Assembly (NCBI GenBank): GCA_964567745.1 | Contig: CAZMNY010000051.1 | Location: forward strand, 1-55,894 | Reading direction: 5' to 3' | Length of the DNA: 55,894 nucleotides | DNA from: CAZMNY01 sp964567745 | GTDB taxonomy: Bacteria > Planctomycetota > Planctomycetia > Pirellulales > Pirellulaceae | Shown here: positions 43,211-53,263 of the stretch, piece after piece | Layout of the letters: each line of letters starts with the position of its first letter | How positions within the stretch are numbered: position 1 is the stretch's first letter | Program-made: the position numbers and the translations under genes | Notes under the pieces: model-generated | The model's database searches: none | What the model was told of the DNA's origin: nothing | What the model saw: only the letters and a program-made list of their open reading frames with translations

Positions 43211-44359
43211 TCATTGGGCAACGTCCGATACTTTCGGCTCTGTCTCCAACGTGAAGTCCGGCAACCGGACGGCCTCGCCGCCTTTGAGAGCCGATTCATG
43301 GGCACAGATACCGACACAAGTCCAATTGGCGCTAGTCAATGCATTGGGCCAAGGATCGCGATCTTCGACGAGTGCGCTGATGAATTCGTTGACTAGGTGA
43401 GGATGAGAACCTCCGTGGCCTCCGCCTTGCAGGAACGACAGATGCTCCGCGTCATGAATTTCCTGAGGCAGCGTGAACTTGCGAATCGGCTCGGGTAGCA
43501 GGTGAGCGTAGTCAGGCACTTCGATCTTTTCAGCGATCTCGGGTTCTGGTTTCTTTGCCGTGTGAATGACGTGTGGTTCGTTTTCGATCAACGTCCACTC
43601 AAAGCTCTTCTTTGTGCCATACACGTCGAAGCTCTCCCGGTACTGCCGAGCGACGTCATAAAGGCATCGCCAGACATGCGCCGTCAGGTCGCTGTCCTTA
43701 ACCTTCACGTGGCACGATTCAACAGCGCATCGATTGCCGGACTTCCGGGCGATGTCATCGCGGACAGTTCCCGACCCAAAGCAACTGACATACTCGGCCA
43801 GACCATTCACTAACCCGAGGCAGGGACTGACAACGTGCGTCGCGTAGTGCATTGGGATCATGCGTTCCCAGTACTCCGGCCAGCCGTCCATGTCCTGAGG
43901 ATGGGATGCGGCGAGGTGCTGAATCTTGCCCAACTCACCCTTGTCGTGCATTTCTTTGATGAAGAGGAACTCACGTGAGTAGACAACTGTTTCGGCCATC
44001 ATATATTTGAGGCCGGTTTCCTTCACCTTTTCGACAATTTGTCGGCACTCATCGATGGTGGTGGCCATCGGGACGGTGCACATTACGTGCTTGCCCGCGT
44101 CGAGTGCCTTGAGCGACATCCAGGCATGGTCGGGAATGGGGCTGTTGATGTGGACAAAGTCGATGTCGGGGTCGGCGAGTACATCGTCGTAGCTGGTGTA
44201 TCGTTTCTCGATGCCGAACTGGTCGGCAACCTTGTTCACTTCTGCTTCGTTGCGTCGGCAAACGGCCAGCACATTGGCGCGCTGGTCGGCGTTGTAGATG
44301 GGAATAAACTCTGCACCGAATCCCAGCCCGATCATTGCCACATTGACGGTTCGATTCAT
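43211..44359 (-). CDS. Gfo/Idh/MocA family protein lacking the EKP motif
   Basis: A 382-residue protein from the ATG at 44359; the frame is open farther, but the Rossmann start VNVAMIGLGFGAEF follows this Met directly. The N-terminal dinucleotide fold is normal up to DIDFVHINSPIPDH. At the position of the catalytic EKP lysine motif the sequence reads HVMCTVPMATT, so the usual Lys is absent. The C-terminal domain is complete and ends EAVRLPDF. It follows the arylsulfatase by 71 bp and probably belongs to the polysaccharide locus. It may act by another mechanism or be a binding protein. Confidence 0.87.
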   Translation of the reverse strand: MNRTVNVAMIGLGFGAEFIPIYNADQRANVLAVCRRNEAEVNKVADQFGIEKRYTSYDDVLADPDIDFVHINSPIPDHAWMSLKALDAGKHVMCTVPMATTIDECRQIVEKVKETGLKYMMAETVVYSREFLFIKEMHDKGELGKIQHLAASHPQDMDGWPEYWERMIPMHYATHVVSPCLGLVNGLAEYVSCFGSGTVRDDIARKSGNRCAVESCHVKVKDSDLTAHVWRCLYDVARQYRESFDVYGTKKSFEWTLIENEPHVIHTAKKPEPEIAEKIEVPDYAHLLPEPIRKFTLPQEIHDAEHLSFLQGGGHGGSHPHLVNEFISALVEDRDPWPNALTSANWTCVGICAHESALKGGEAVRLPDFTLETEPKVSDVAQ

Positions 44360-44430
44360 ATTTTTTCTTTCGCTTGACGTTCTCAAGGCGGGTGCTGCTA
44401 ACCTCACGCATATGCCCCGCATGAAGTCAC

Positions 44431-46152
44431 TCATTTCGTTTTATAGGGCCACGGTTGGACTTTGGCGCGCACCGCCCATTTTTCCCATTTCGCGAGCAAC
44501 TGCTCGGCCTTCTCGGGGTTCTTGTCTGCGAGGTTCTGTAATTCCGCGCGGTCGGTTTTCATATTGTAGAGCTCCCAGGAAAAGTCCCTGGCCTCGCGAC
44601 CACGTTGTCCCTTGCAAACCAATTTCCAGTCGCCGTCACGAATCGCGCAATTGAGGTGGTGCTCGAAATAAAGAGCATCGGTACGCTTCAGCGGCCTGCC
44701 AGAGAACGCCGGTCGCAAACTCACGCCTTCGATCGGAATGATATCGTGCTCGCCAAACGTTTTGGGATAGAGTTCGCCGGCCACGTCGACACACGTCGCC
44801 ATGATGTCAATCACGTGTCCCGGCTGATGCTCCAGCTTACCGTTGCGCGACGGATCGATGCCGTTGGGCCAATGCACGATCAACGGCGTGGAGATACCGC
44901 CTTCGTGGGCAAAGTGTTTGTATTCCCGAAACGGCGTGTTGGAGACGTTGGCCCATCCTCGGCCGTAGCCGATGAATGTATCTTCCGGACCGGCCATCAC
45001 GCCCGGCCCCGTCTTCAGCGGCCGTCCATCGCGGGTCTGCATTGGCGGCCAGATTTTTCGTTGTAGATCGTCCGGACCCATCGGTTTCAGGTCCGTGGCA
45101 TAGCCGTTCTTGGGCGTGTAGCGGCCGTAGCCTTCAGCGCATCCGCCGTTGTCCTGCAGGAAGAAGATGAGCGTGTTGTCCAGTTCACCCTGCCGCTTCA
45201 ACTCTGCGACGATGCGACCGATGCCTTGATCCATCGAATCGATCATGGCCGCGTAGACCTCCATGTTGCGAGCTTCCCACGGCTTGTCCTTCACCGCGTT
45301 CCAGTCGTCGGACTGTGGGGAGAGTTTCGTATCTGCTGGGACGAGTCCCAACGTTTTCAGCTTCTCCAATCGCGCCTCGCGAATTGGTGTAAAACCCTGA
45401 TCGTACTTGCCTTTGTATTTCGCGATGTCGCGCGGCAGTGCGTGCATCGGCCAGTGCGCGGTGGTGTACGCGGCATACAGAAAGAACGGATTGTCAGGCG
45501 ACTCGTCGGCGTGCTGTTTGAGGAACGTGACGGCGTTGTCGCTGATTGCGTCCGTATAGTAGTAAGTTTTCGGCCTATACTTCGGATCGTTCACCGGAGT
45601 GATGTAGGTGTTGCCGCGACACAGCGTCGCCGGATCGTAAAAACTACCCGCACCAGTGATCGTGCCGTAGAACTTCTCGAACCCACGTTGCAGCGGCCAA
45701 TTATCCTTGGGGCCGTCCGGGCCGACGTGCTTCGTGACGTGCCATTTTCCGGCCATGTAGCGGCGATACCCTGCGGTACTCAGCGCCTCGGCGATCGACA
45801 CCACGTTGCGCCCGAGTTCGCCGCGATAGCCGGGCAGATTTTTTTCGCCCGTCATCAGCCCGATGCCCGCCTGATGCTGATACACTCCGGACAGCAGGGC
45901 AGCGCGCGTAGGGCAACACCGCGCAGTGTTGTAGAACTGCGAAAACCGTACTCCGTGATTGGCAAGCTGATCGAGATGGGGCGTGTTGATCTCACCCCCG
46001 TAGCAACCGATGTCTGAGAATCCCATGTCGTCGGACATGATCAACACGATGTTCGGTGCGTCGGCCGCCCGAACGCTGCTTGTCGCCAGGCTAAGGCTGA
46101 CGACCATGAGGGCTGTCGTCAGAACTGATGTGAATAATTTTGTCGTGTTCAA
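44431..46152 (-). CDS. Secreted arylsulfatase
   Basis: A 573-residue sulfatase. The signal peptide covers residues 1-30 (ends SSVRAA). The core is complete: metal site IMSDDMGFSDIGCYGG (38-53), formylglycine motif CCPTR at 79-83, GKWHVTKH, and a late QDNGGCAEG and GISTPLIVHWPNG. The length and the DWKLVCKG C-terminus fit the type I arylsulfatase family. It should remove sulfate from a carbohydrate or aromatic substrate; the glycosidases upstream favour a sulfated polysaccharide. A formylglycine-generating enzyme is needed and is not in this window. It lies 103 bp after the stop of the MGH1-like gene. Confidence 0.95.
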   Translation of the reverse strand: MNTTKLFTSVLTTALMVVSLSLATSSVRAADAPNIVLIMSDDMGFSDIGCYGGEINTPHLDQLANHGVRFSQFYNTARCCPTRAALLSGVYQHQAGIGLMTGEKNLPGYRGELGRNVVSIAEALSTAGYRRYMAGKWHVTKHVGPDGPKDNWPLQRGFEKFYGTITGAGSFYDPATLCRGNTYITPVNDPKYRPKTYYYTDAISDNAVTFLKQHADESPDNPFFLYAAYTTAHWPMHALPRDIAKYKGKYDQGFTPIREARLEKLKTLGLVPADTKLSPQSDDWNAVKDKPWEARNMEVYAAMIDSMDQGIGRIVAELKRQGELDNTLIFFLQDNGGCAEGYGRYTPKNGYATDLKPMGPDDLQRKIWPPMQTRDGRPLKTGPGVMAGPEDTFIGYGRGWANVSNTPFREYKHFAHEGGISTPLIVHWPNGIDPSRNGKLEHQPGHVIDIMATCVDVAGELYPKTFGEHDIIPIEGVSLRPAFSGRPLKRTDALYFEHHLNCAIRDGDWKLVCKGQRGREARDFSWELYNMKTDRAELQNLADKNPEKAEQLLAKWEKWAVRAKVQPWPYKTK

Positions 46153-46255
46153 TGCTGTCTCTGTTTGCTTATTTGTCGGTCAGATTCGACGTCATGATCC
46201 TGCAGCCAAAAATGCCACGCGCCATGGCGCCTGGGTAATCGCGAAACCGCTTCGT

Positions 46256-48823
46256 TTACTCGCGCCAAACCTCAATCTCCGTCGCGCCGCTGCGAGCTTT
46301 GCCTTTGTGAGTAAAGACGATGCGCAATTTACTGGTCGTGACCTTGGAAAATGTGATTGTGTTTGCCCTGCTACCCACGGGAAGTTTCGGATCGGCGACT
46401 TGTTGCTTCGCTTCAACCCAAGCAGTTCCGTTCCAAGTCTCCACTCGCATCTGCGTCGGAGCTTGAACGCCGCCGCGGTCATCATAGATATGTATCACGG
46501 CCCGGCTTACTTCCTTTTTCTCGCCAAAGTCGATCTCCAGCCAATCCGACTTGTTGGGCGATCCGTAGCTCGTCCAGCGATTGACGGGATTAGATTTGTG
46601 GATGATTCTCCCGTCGATTGCCGAGCTGGGGACGCCGCCGTAAATGTCATGGTGCGAGCAAGTCGCCTTTGGAAATCCTTTGCCTATGGAGTTAGCAGCA
46701 ATGTTCCCCTTCGGCGGCGAAGGGGGCTGATACGGGCGTTTGCCAGGTCCCCAGACTTCAATCTCCGTCAGGCCACTTTGCGCGCCGTCCGCGTGATGCA
46801 GCACAACCCGTAGTTTTTGGATTTTCGTTTCATCGAAGGTAATCGTATTCGGGCGCCGACCCGCAGGGGCTTGAGGCGAACGAGTTTGACCTGGCACGTC
46901 GGCCCAACTTTTGCCGTCGTAGTACTGCAGGTCAAACGACTTCGGCGGAACGATATTCTTGCCATCATCCAGCAAATTGACTTTAACGGTATCAATCGCT
47001 CGGGATATTCCCAGGTCGATCGACACCCAATCGGTCGAGCTCTCAGAACCAAGTGCCGTCCAACGATCGACGGGCCGAATGTCGTACCGAGATTCACCAT
47101 CACAAATCATGCTGAGCGAACTGCCTTTTCCAACGATCGAGGCAGCGAAGCGGGGGAAGTAGTCGCCATCGTTGTTGACTGCGTAGTTGAAACGAACCTC
47201 TTTGAGCATTGGCACTTCGCGCGCGGCCGGAAGAGTTACCGTTAACTTGCTCAAAGTTGGCGACGAGGCGAGTTTCTTACCGTTGACCAACAGATGTAAT
47301 CCTGCACCACGTTCATACCGCTTGCCCGTCTTGTCCCAAAAGATCGACAAGCGATGACCGCGATAGGGTACGTTGTCCAGAGCGAAATACTCCCATGACG
47401 GTGGTGCCAACGGATCGATCGTCAATTGATCGCCGTCGGACGGCTTCAGTCCAACCAACCCGGTGATAACCAGATCGTTGAAATTCGAATGAAAGTAGTG
47501 TTCGCTGCGATTGGGCATGTCGTGACCATCCCACGAACCTGTGTCCGGGTGCAGCGCTTCGGCGATATAGGGCTTACCATCTTTTCGATGGGAGATGGCA
47601 AAAATGTGAAGCAGCTTGAGGTAGTCGTCGCGAGTGACGTGCTGCTGCTCATAGTTGTGTAACACATTGGCCATCGCTTTTAGTGTCTGGGTTGTGGCAA
47701 ATGGCCACGATTGCCCGCTCCACCAACAACATCCCCGTTGCAACAAGAACATCGGGTCGTTGCGTTCGGTCGTGGTCGGTCCAAAGGGAGCAAAGAAATA
47801 GTCGCGATCCATCAAGAATTTCCAAGCCTCTTCATAGCCAGCGTCAGGCAAGTTGAACGCCCAAGGGACATAGCCATGAAGCTCTCGGCCATGAGCACTA
47901 CCAGCATGTTTACCACTCTGATAGGTAAGCGTGTTCGCCTTAACGACGTTGCCCTCTTTGTCTTGCTCATCGCGAGATGACATAGGAAAGAAAAACTGAC
48001 GCTTGGGATCCCAGAGTTGCGTTTGAATCTGCTTCTTGAGTCCGGCAGCCTGCTGGCGATATTGGGCTGCTTGTTCGTTGTTGCCGGCAAGGTCAGCGAT
48101 GCGAGCGAGCGCCTTGGCATCGGCCCACATGTAGGAGTTGAAGGTCGGGCGATAGGCGCGATCGCCCCGCAAGATGTCCTTGGTCTGGCGGCTGTTAATA
48201 TTGAATTCCATGCCATCATCGTGACCCGTTTGCCAAAACATGTTCATCTCCGGCACCCAGTGTCGCCGCTTCCACTCGTCGTCGTTCTTGATCAAGTCGG
48301 GCAACAGATCGACAATAAACTCTTTGTTAGGATGCACTTGATGCGTTGCCCAGGCAGAATCGGCCATCCACGAGGAGTATTTGCGAGGTTGCGCCCCAGG
48401 CGTGCGAAACCAGTAACGCAAATAGTCGCGCGCGTAACGTGGATCGTTCAACCAGCGAATTTCATTGAACTGGTGACCCGCAGGACAAGCGATCGACCCG
48501 TAGGCGCCCGACCAGAACGGACGATTCGCAAACTCCGTCAACGAATAACCACTATTCGGCGAGCCGTAACAGATATGTCGAGTGACCAATTCCCAACGGT
48601 AATAGTAGGTCGTGTTGATCTCCGCATCCGGAGAGTCGAAAAAGGGTATGTTTGCCTTGTACCAATCGAAATCGCGATTACTCCAGAACGTCTGGGCATC
48701 GAGAAGTTTCTGTTTGTCGAGAACCTGTGCCGAGCTGATGTTTGCCAAGCAAAGCAACAGAAGCAGTGGAACCATAGACCGAAGGGCCAAGAGCCTTTGC
48801 TGCAACTTCGTTTTGCAAAACAT
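46256..48823 (-). CDS. MGH1-like (alpha/alpha)6 glycosidase with two discoidin domains
   Basis: An 855-residue secreted protein. The ATG at 48823 is chosen for CAGGAG 9 nt upstream and the signal peptide after it (VPLLLLLCLANISSAQ). Residues about 40-460 form an (alpha/alpha)6-type catalytic region related to MGH1/GH63-like glycosidases (RPFWSGAYGSIACPAGHQFN, FWQTGHDDGMEF, GCCWWSGQSWPF). A beta-sandwich follows. Two F5/8 type C (discoidin) domains close the protein, each ending with TITFx...TSKLRxVxxHxxG...TEIEVW; similar modules occur in the GH78 gene and, in part, in the GH31 gene. It probably trims an alpha-linked sugar from a polysaccharide; the exact GH family is uncertain. Confidence 0.8.
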   Translation of the reverse strand: MFCKTKLQQRLLALRSMVPLLLLLCLANISSAQVLDKQKLLDAQTFWSNRDFDWYKANIPFFDSPDAEINTTYYYRWELVTRHICYGSPNSGYSLTEFANRPFWSGAYGSIACPAGHQFNEIRWLNDPRYARDYLRYWFRTPGAQPRKYSSWMADSAWATHQVHPNKEFIVDLLPDLIKNDDEWKRRHWVPEMNMFWQTGHDDGMEFNINSRQTKDILRGDRAYRPTFNSYMWADAKALARIADLAGNNEQAAQYRQQAAGLKKQIQTQLWDPKRQFFFPMSSRDEQDKEGNVVKANTLTYQSGKHAGSAHGRELHGYVPWAFNLPDAGYEEAWKFLMDRDYFFAPFGPTTTERNDPMFLLQRGCCWWSGQSWPFATTQTLKAMANVLHNYEQQHVTRDDYLKLLHIFAISHRKDGKPYIAEALHPDTGSWDGHDMPNRSEHYFHSNFNDLVITGLVGLKPSDGDQLTIDPLAPPSWEYFALDNVPYRGHRLSIFWDKTGKRYERGAGLHLLVNGKKLASSPTLSKLTVTLPAAREVPMLKEVRFNYAVNNDGDYFPRFAASIVGKGSSLSMICDGESRYDIRPVDRWTALGSESSTDWVSIDLGISRAIDTVKVNLLDDGKNIVPPKSFDLQYYDGKSWADVPGQTRSPQAPAGRRPNTITFDETKIQKLRVVLHHADGAQSGLTEIEVWGPGKRPYQPPSPPKGNIAANSIGKGFPKATCSHHDIYGGVPSSAIDGRIIHKSNPVNRWTSYGSPNKSDWLEIDFGEKKEVSRAVIHIYDDRGGVQAPTQMRVETWNGTAWVEAKQQVADPKLPVGSRANTITFSKVTTSKLRIVFTHKGKARSGATEIEVWRE

Positions 48824-49088
48824 CGTGTTTAACTCCTGGCAGGTTTTATTAATTTGCTGTGTCAACTTCCACCTAAGACGAGTTTCGTCAAGGCTACCAA
48901 ACTACACTCCGTCACTCGACCAGCCACGACCGCCTCCGCCACGTCGATCACGGCATGGAGCCACGGCGGCGACGCCTACGTGACACTGATGGACCCGAAC
49001 AATTCGGATACCCTGTCACTCCCAACGCCGGACAATTTGGACATGCGATTTGCAAGAAAACAGAGCATTCAATTCCTGCCGACTCGGG
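48824..49088. other. Intergenic region with possible gene debris
   Basis: This 265-bp stretch lies between the MGH1-like gene and the broken secreted gene. No frame with recognisable motifs was found on either strand. It may include the eroded end of the broken gene. Confidence 0.4.
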
Positions 49089-49849
49089 TCAACCCTTTGC
49101 AAGACGCTGCCAACCTGCGCAGTGCATGATCTTGGAGTCCATGCGGGAACCGGCCACTTCCGAGGTCCCCAGGGTCAGCGTCGTCTGTTGGTCGCCGCCA
49201 AGCGCGCCCCACGACATGATCGGTGTGGTATCCAATGATTTCCCCGTCTCGTCGCAATGGATCAAGGCCGACATCGTGAACGGCGCTTCGTATCCGAGGT
49301 AGTCGGTCAGGGTGAAGGTCGAGGTCAATGCCTGGAACTCCGGTTCGGCATATTTCGCGCGGTCCACTTCGAACCTCACGCCGCGATGACCTTCGAAATC
49401 GACCACGGTCGGAGCGAAGTTCATGGGAATGAACCCGCCGTTGAGCGCACCGGCGTTCTTCCACTCTTTCAGTTTCCCCAGCTCCATCTTCGAGGCGTCG
49501 AGGCTGATGAGTTTCCGTCGGCCGGGTTCCATCTGGTGGTCGGTGACGGTTTAGGGAATCTTCGCCATCTTGTCAGAAAGTAGTGAATCGGCGGCGATCC
49601 AAAGTAGAACATCGGAATCTCCTGAACGTCACCACGCGGCATCTTGAGCTTCACGCGCGTCGGCGTGGAATCTAGGTAGGTCGCGTGAATCTGCCCAAAC
49701 GTGTTCCGAGTTTGGAACATCGGCTGCTCTTCTACCTGGGGCAGTTTGATCTGCTTGCTGCGGATCGGTGGATTGTCCTGCGCGAGGCCAGTGGCGACAC
49801 CACAGAAAAACACGGCAAGAGCCATCATTGGCAGCATCGTTCGATTCAT
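49089..49849 (-). pseudogene. Broken secreted protein (SHD1-like plus LamG-like remnant)
   Basis: From the ATG at 49849 a signal peptide (LPMMALAVFFCGVATGLAQ) leads into a short region resembling the planctomycete SHD1 domain (HATYLDSTPTRVKLKMPRGD). Near 49600 the coding signal moves to another frame (AADSLLSDKMAKIP), where a TAA follows at about 49555. A third piece (49089-49532) encodes GRRKLISLDASKMELGKL and then a LamG-like beta-rich stretch that stops early. At least one frameshift and one stop break the gene. Its position between two glycosidases suggests a surface protein of the same locus, now inactive, unless the breaks are sequence errors. Confidence 0.6.
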
Positions 49850-49898
49850 TGTTATCAATTCTGTTTGTATGCTGGGTTAGGCTTCATCATCTTTATTT

Positions 49899-52800
49899 CT
49901 ATTGGGTTTTCACCTCACTCAAATCGAAACGGTAGCGTCCAGAACCGATATCAAACGTCACTCCGTCGGCGTCCTGGCGGGCAGCGGCGATCCCCGCGAC
50001 ACCATCGATATAGGAGTTGTTTTTCCAAACGGCCTTGCCGCCCTCGGTGATTGCAAACGCATTGAGGCCGAGCGTGGGCACACTCACTTTGGCCGTGGAG
50101 TTCACGGGGATCTCGATCTCCAGCACGAACGAATTCTTCGTTCGCTTCCAACTCGAGGAGATGATTCCCCTCACGGTCTTGATCGAGGCCTCGGCGTGCT
50201 TCAGATCTCCCAGCGGATGGGGCTTGATCTGGAAATGGCGGTATCCGAGCCCAAATTTGGCGGTTCCATAGTAGGGCGGTTCTTGGATACCGGCGATACT
50301 CTCATAGAGGAGCCTGCCGACGCCGGCCAGCATGGTCATGCTCTCCTCGGCGTGATAGACGTGATTATTCCATTCTTTCACCTTCGTGCTTAGACTCCAG
50401 CCTTCCCACACCGTGGTCGCGCCCTGGTCGACCATGTATCCCCAGCCGGGAAACTCGGTATGATTGACCGCGTCATACACGACCTGGCCAAGACCGTTCT
50501 CGACCAGCGACTCCATGAAGCCGGGCAGGCCAATGTGCCCGACTCGCAACTTGCCGCCATCGGCCTCCGTGATTGTTTGGGCAATGTTCTTGATGAGCTG
50601 CTGCTTGTTTTTCGGGGGCACGACATCGAGAGCCAGCGCGATAATCTCCGACGTTTGCGACTTGCTTGCGTAGTGACCCGTCTTGGAATCGAGCCAAGTC
50701 TTGTTGATCACGGCCCGGATCTCTTGAGCCAGCTTCGCGTAACGTTGCTCTTCCTCTTTCTTTCCCAGCACCCGGCACATGTTCGCCAGCGTCCGTGTGT
50801 TGTGGTAATAGAAACAGGTCCAGATGAAATCCTTGGGAGTTTCCTTGCTGATGAATTCCCATTGTCCGACTTCACGGCCGGGTAGCATGTGTTCGCCGAG
50901 CCAACTTTTGGTGACGATGTGATTGTCCTCGGCCAACTCCCGCCCGATGAAGTCGACCCAGGCTTTAACCCTGTCGCAATGATGTTCGATCAAACGTTTG
51001 TCGCCGTGGCATTGGTAGAGGTACCATACGAGCATCGGGTAAGCGGCATTCTGGGAAACGTCGCTTTTTCGCTTCATCCCCGGCAGCCTGGGCACGATAT
51101 CCGAGAGGTCGCCGTTGTCGGACCCGGCCAGAGGAATACTGCGTGCGATTTCGGTCCACATGTTTGGCATGTTCTTGCGAGTCGACAAGGTTCCGAAATA
51201 GCTTGCCGGCTCGTTGTAGAATATCGGCTCCCGATGCAGGCCATCGAGAACGAAGCCCTTGAACGCCACCTTGAGCGTCTGCTGGATGTTGCCGTGAATC
51301 TGATTGAGAAGATCGTTGGAACAATGGAAGCTGCCGTGCATATCGACATCGCTGTAGACCTCCCGACCCTGCAACGTATCGAGTGTCGGCTTTCCTTCGA
51401 GCCCCTCGACTCGAACGTTGCGGACAGGGTGAATCGTAAAACGCGGTTCGTAGGTTTCGCCGTCAGGATCGCCATTGAGCGTGTAGGTATCCTTCTCAGT
51501 CATCTTCCTCCATTTCGCGGCTGACGACTGATAATGGATGGTGACCTTTACGCCGGCTTTGCCCTTGGTTTTCAGAAGCACCCAGCCGCTAAAAAATCGG
51601 TCAAATTCAAACAACCAGCCGCCATCGGCGTGTTTTGTCGTCTTGATCGGCCGAATCGTGTTCTGGACCTTCATGGACGGGACAAGCTGACTTCTCAACT
51701 CGCCTTCGGGTGCCGGACGAACCACGGCATTGCTCCATTGACGATCGTCATAGCCAGCCGTATTCCAATCGGGTTTTTCGAGCCGAGCGTCATACTCTTC
51801 GCCAAAGATCAGTTGGTTTGCTCCTATCGCTCCGGTGGAGGCCTTCCAGGTATCGTCCGTAACGAAGAGCTTCTCTGTGCCGTCATCATAGGTGACCGTC
51901 ATCTGCAGGATCGCGCGCGGCCCATCACCCCATGGACCGCCCTTCTCCCACGGCAGGACGCTGGAGGCACTATACCAACCGTTGCCCAGCATCACGCCGA
52001 CCGCGTTCGCGCCCGACTTCAGGAAACTCGTGACGTCGTAAGTGCGATACAAGACCTCCTGGGAATAATCCGTCAGACTGGGTGAAAGCACATCGTCGGA
52101 AACCTTCTTGCCGTTGATGTACAGGTCGCTCCAGCCGAGGCCCGAGATGTGGACCCTCGCTTGCCGGACCTTCTTCGTCACGGCGAACTCCTTACGCAGC
52201 AGCGGCGAGGGGGCGGCGGCCGCGTTGGCAAGCGCGACGAAGCGGTTTACTTTGTTCGTCGGAGGAAACTTTGGCGATCTCCCAGCATCGTAAACCTTGA
52301 ATTCGAGGATGCCGGTTGAAGCCGTCTTGATTGAGTCAAATTCCAGCTTTAGTTTCGACGTGGTAACCGCTTCGAAAGTTGTCGTGTTGTACTTATTGCC
52401 TTCAACGCCCAGTCCGACTGGATTCTTGACGGGTACGAAAGCCTTTCCGTCCCAGTACATGAGTCGCGATGTCTTGGGCAACCGCACGCCGCCTTGATCG
52501 TCGAACCAGTAGACGTCGATTCCGTCGACATGAACAGGCTTGGTCCATTCGTACTGGATCCAGTGGGCGCCTCTCTTGGGCCAGTTACCGTAGGCGCCGC
52601 AGCGTTTGTCGTTGGAATTGGCCGGTTTAAAACCGTCATTGACTGCGTCGAGCGTCTCATGCCCCGACACAAAAGATGTAGACGGCTTTGCGGCCAGCGC
52701 GACATTGACCCGGCCGGACTTTGCTGCAGCCTCCTGCTGCTTGGCGAGCGGGCTGGAGACCGCGACCCCAATCCATTTCCCCTTCCAATCACTCTGCTTC

Positions 52801-53243
52801 AATATCCCCATTTCGAAGCTGCCTGGGCCGCTCCAACTCGATGGCTGCCCCTGCTTGTCCCAGACCCGAACCTTCCAATAGCACTGCTCACCGCTTGAGA
52901 GTGCTTTCCCTCGGTACTCTACGTTTACCGAGCTGTCGGAATTGACTTTGCCGCTATCCCATTTGTCTCCGACGTTTGCCTGGAGCTGCTTCTCGCTGGT
53001 GGCAACCAGGACGCGATACGCCGACTGCAATTGAGACCGTTTGTCGGACTTCAGAATCCATCCGAACCGAGGTTGGAGCGTGTCGACGCCCAGCGGGTTG
53101 GTCGCATACTCGCAGGTCAGTTTCGATATCGCCATACCCGCTAGCTGCTCGGCGCAGCGTGCCGTTGCGGTCGACAGTATGGTTGCGGCGAAGCAAAACG
53201 TCAGACTGACCGGCATGGTTTTTCCGTGCTGTCGAATGAACAT
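49899..53243 (-). CDS. GH78 alpha-L-rhamnosidase-like enzyme with inserted discoidin domain
   Basis: A 1114-residue secreted enzyme from the ATG at 53243 (a GTG at 53258 is possible). The signal peptide ends near ATARCAEQ. N-terminal beta-sandwich domains (LTCEYATNPLGVDTLQPRFGW, typical of GH78) are split by an inserted F5/8 type C domain (about residues 180-325). The (alpha/alpha)6 catalytic domain holds DGLHREPIFYNEPASYFG, where the family's acidic motif is expected, then a GLPGFMESL stretch and TTVWEGW. The closing beta-sandwich is complete. It should release alpha-L-rhamnose, but the catalytic motif departs from the textbook form. It starts 20 bp after the GH31 stop, so the two are co-transcribed. 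Confidence 0.88.
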   Translation of the reverse strand: MFIRQHGKTMPVSLTFCFAATILSTATARCAEQLAGMAISKLTCEYATNPLGVDTLQPRFGWILKSDKRSQLQSAYRVLVATSEKQLQANVGDKWDSGKVNSDSSVNVEYRGKALSSGEQCYWKVRVWDKQGQPSSWSGPGSFEMGILKQSDWKGKWIGVAVSSPLAKQQEAAAKSGRVNVALAAKPSTSFVSGHETLDAVNDGFKPANSNDKRCGAYGNWPKRGAHWIQYEWTKPVHVDGIDVYWFDDQGGVRLPKTSRLMYWDGKAFVPVKNPVGLGVEGNKYNTTTFEAVTTSKLKLEFDSIKTASTGILEFKVYDAGRSPKFPPTNKVNRFVALANAAAAPSPLLRKEFAVTKKVRQARVHISGLGWSDLYINGKKVSDDVLSPSLTDYSQEVLYRTYDVTSFLKSGANAVGVMLGNGWYSASSVLPWEKGGPWGDGPRAILQMTVTYDDGTEKLFVTDDTWKASTGAIGANQLIFGEEYDARLEKPDWNTAGYDDRQWSNAVVRPAPEGELRSQLVPSMKVQNTIRPIKTTKHADGGWLFEFDRFFSGWVLLKTKGKAGVKVTIHYQSSAAKWRKMTEKDTYTLNGDPDGETYEPRFTIHPVRNVRVEGLEGKPTLDTLQGREVYSDVDMHGSFHCSNDLLNQIHGNIQQTLKVAFKGFVLDGLHREPIFYNEPASYFGTLSTRKNMPNMWTEIARSIPLAGSDNGDLSDIVPRLPGMKRKSDVSQNAAYPMLVWYLYQCHGDKRLIEHHCDRVKAWVDFIGRELAEDNHIVTKSWLGEHMLPGREVGQWEFISKETPKDFIWTCFYYHNTRTLANMCRVLGKKEEEQRYAKLAQEIRAVINKTWLDSKTGHYASKSQTSEIIALALDVVPPKNKQQLIKNIAQTITEADGGKLRVGHIGLPGFMESLVENGLGQVVYDAVNHTEFPGWGYMVDQGATTVWEGWSLSTKVKEWNNHVYHAEESMTMLAGVGRLLYESIAGIQEPPYYGTAKFGLGYRHFQIKPHPLGDLKHAEASIKTVRGIISSSWKRTKNSFVLEIEIPVNSTAKVSVPTLGLNAFAITEGGKAVWKNNSYIDGVAGIAAARQDADGVTFDIGSGRYRFDLSEVKTQ

Positions 53244-53263
53244 GTTTTGGTTGCTCACTCCAA

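Noticed and set aside
45226..46017. Plus-strand frame of 263 codons opposite the arylsulfatase
   Set aside because: Antisense shadow of the sulfatase core without recognisable features.
48017..48832. Plus-strand frame of 271 codons opposite the MGH1-like gene
   Set aside because: No motif, no ribosome site, and it is fully antisense to a well-supported enzyme.
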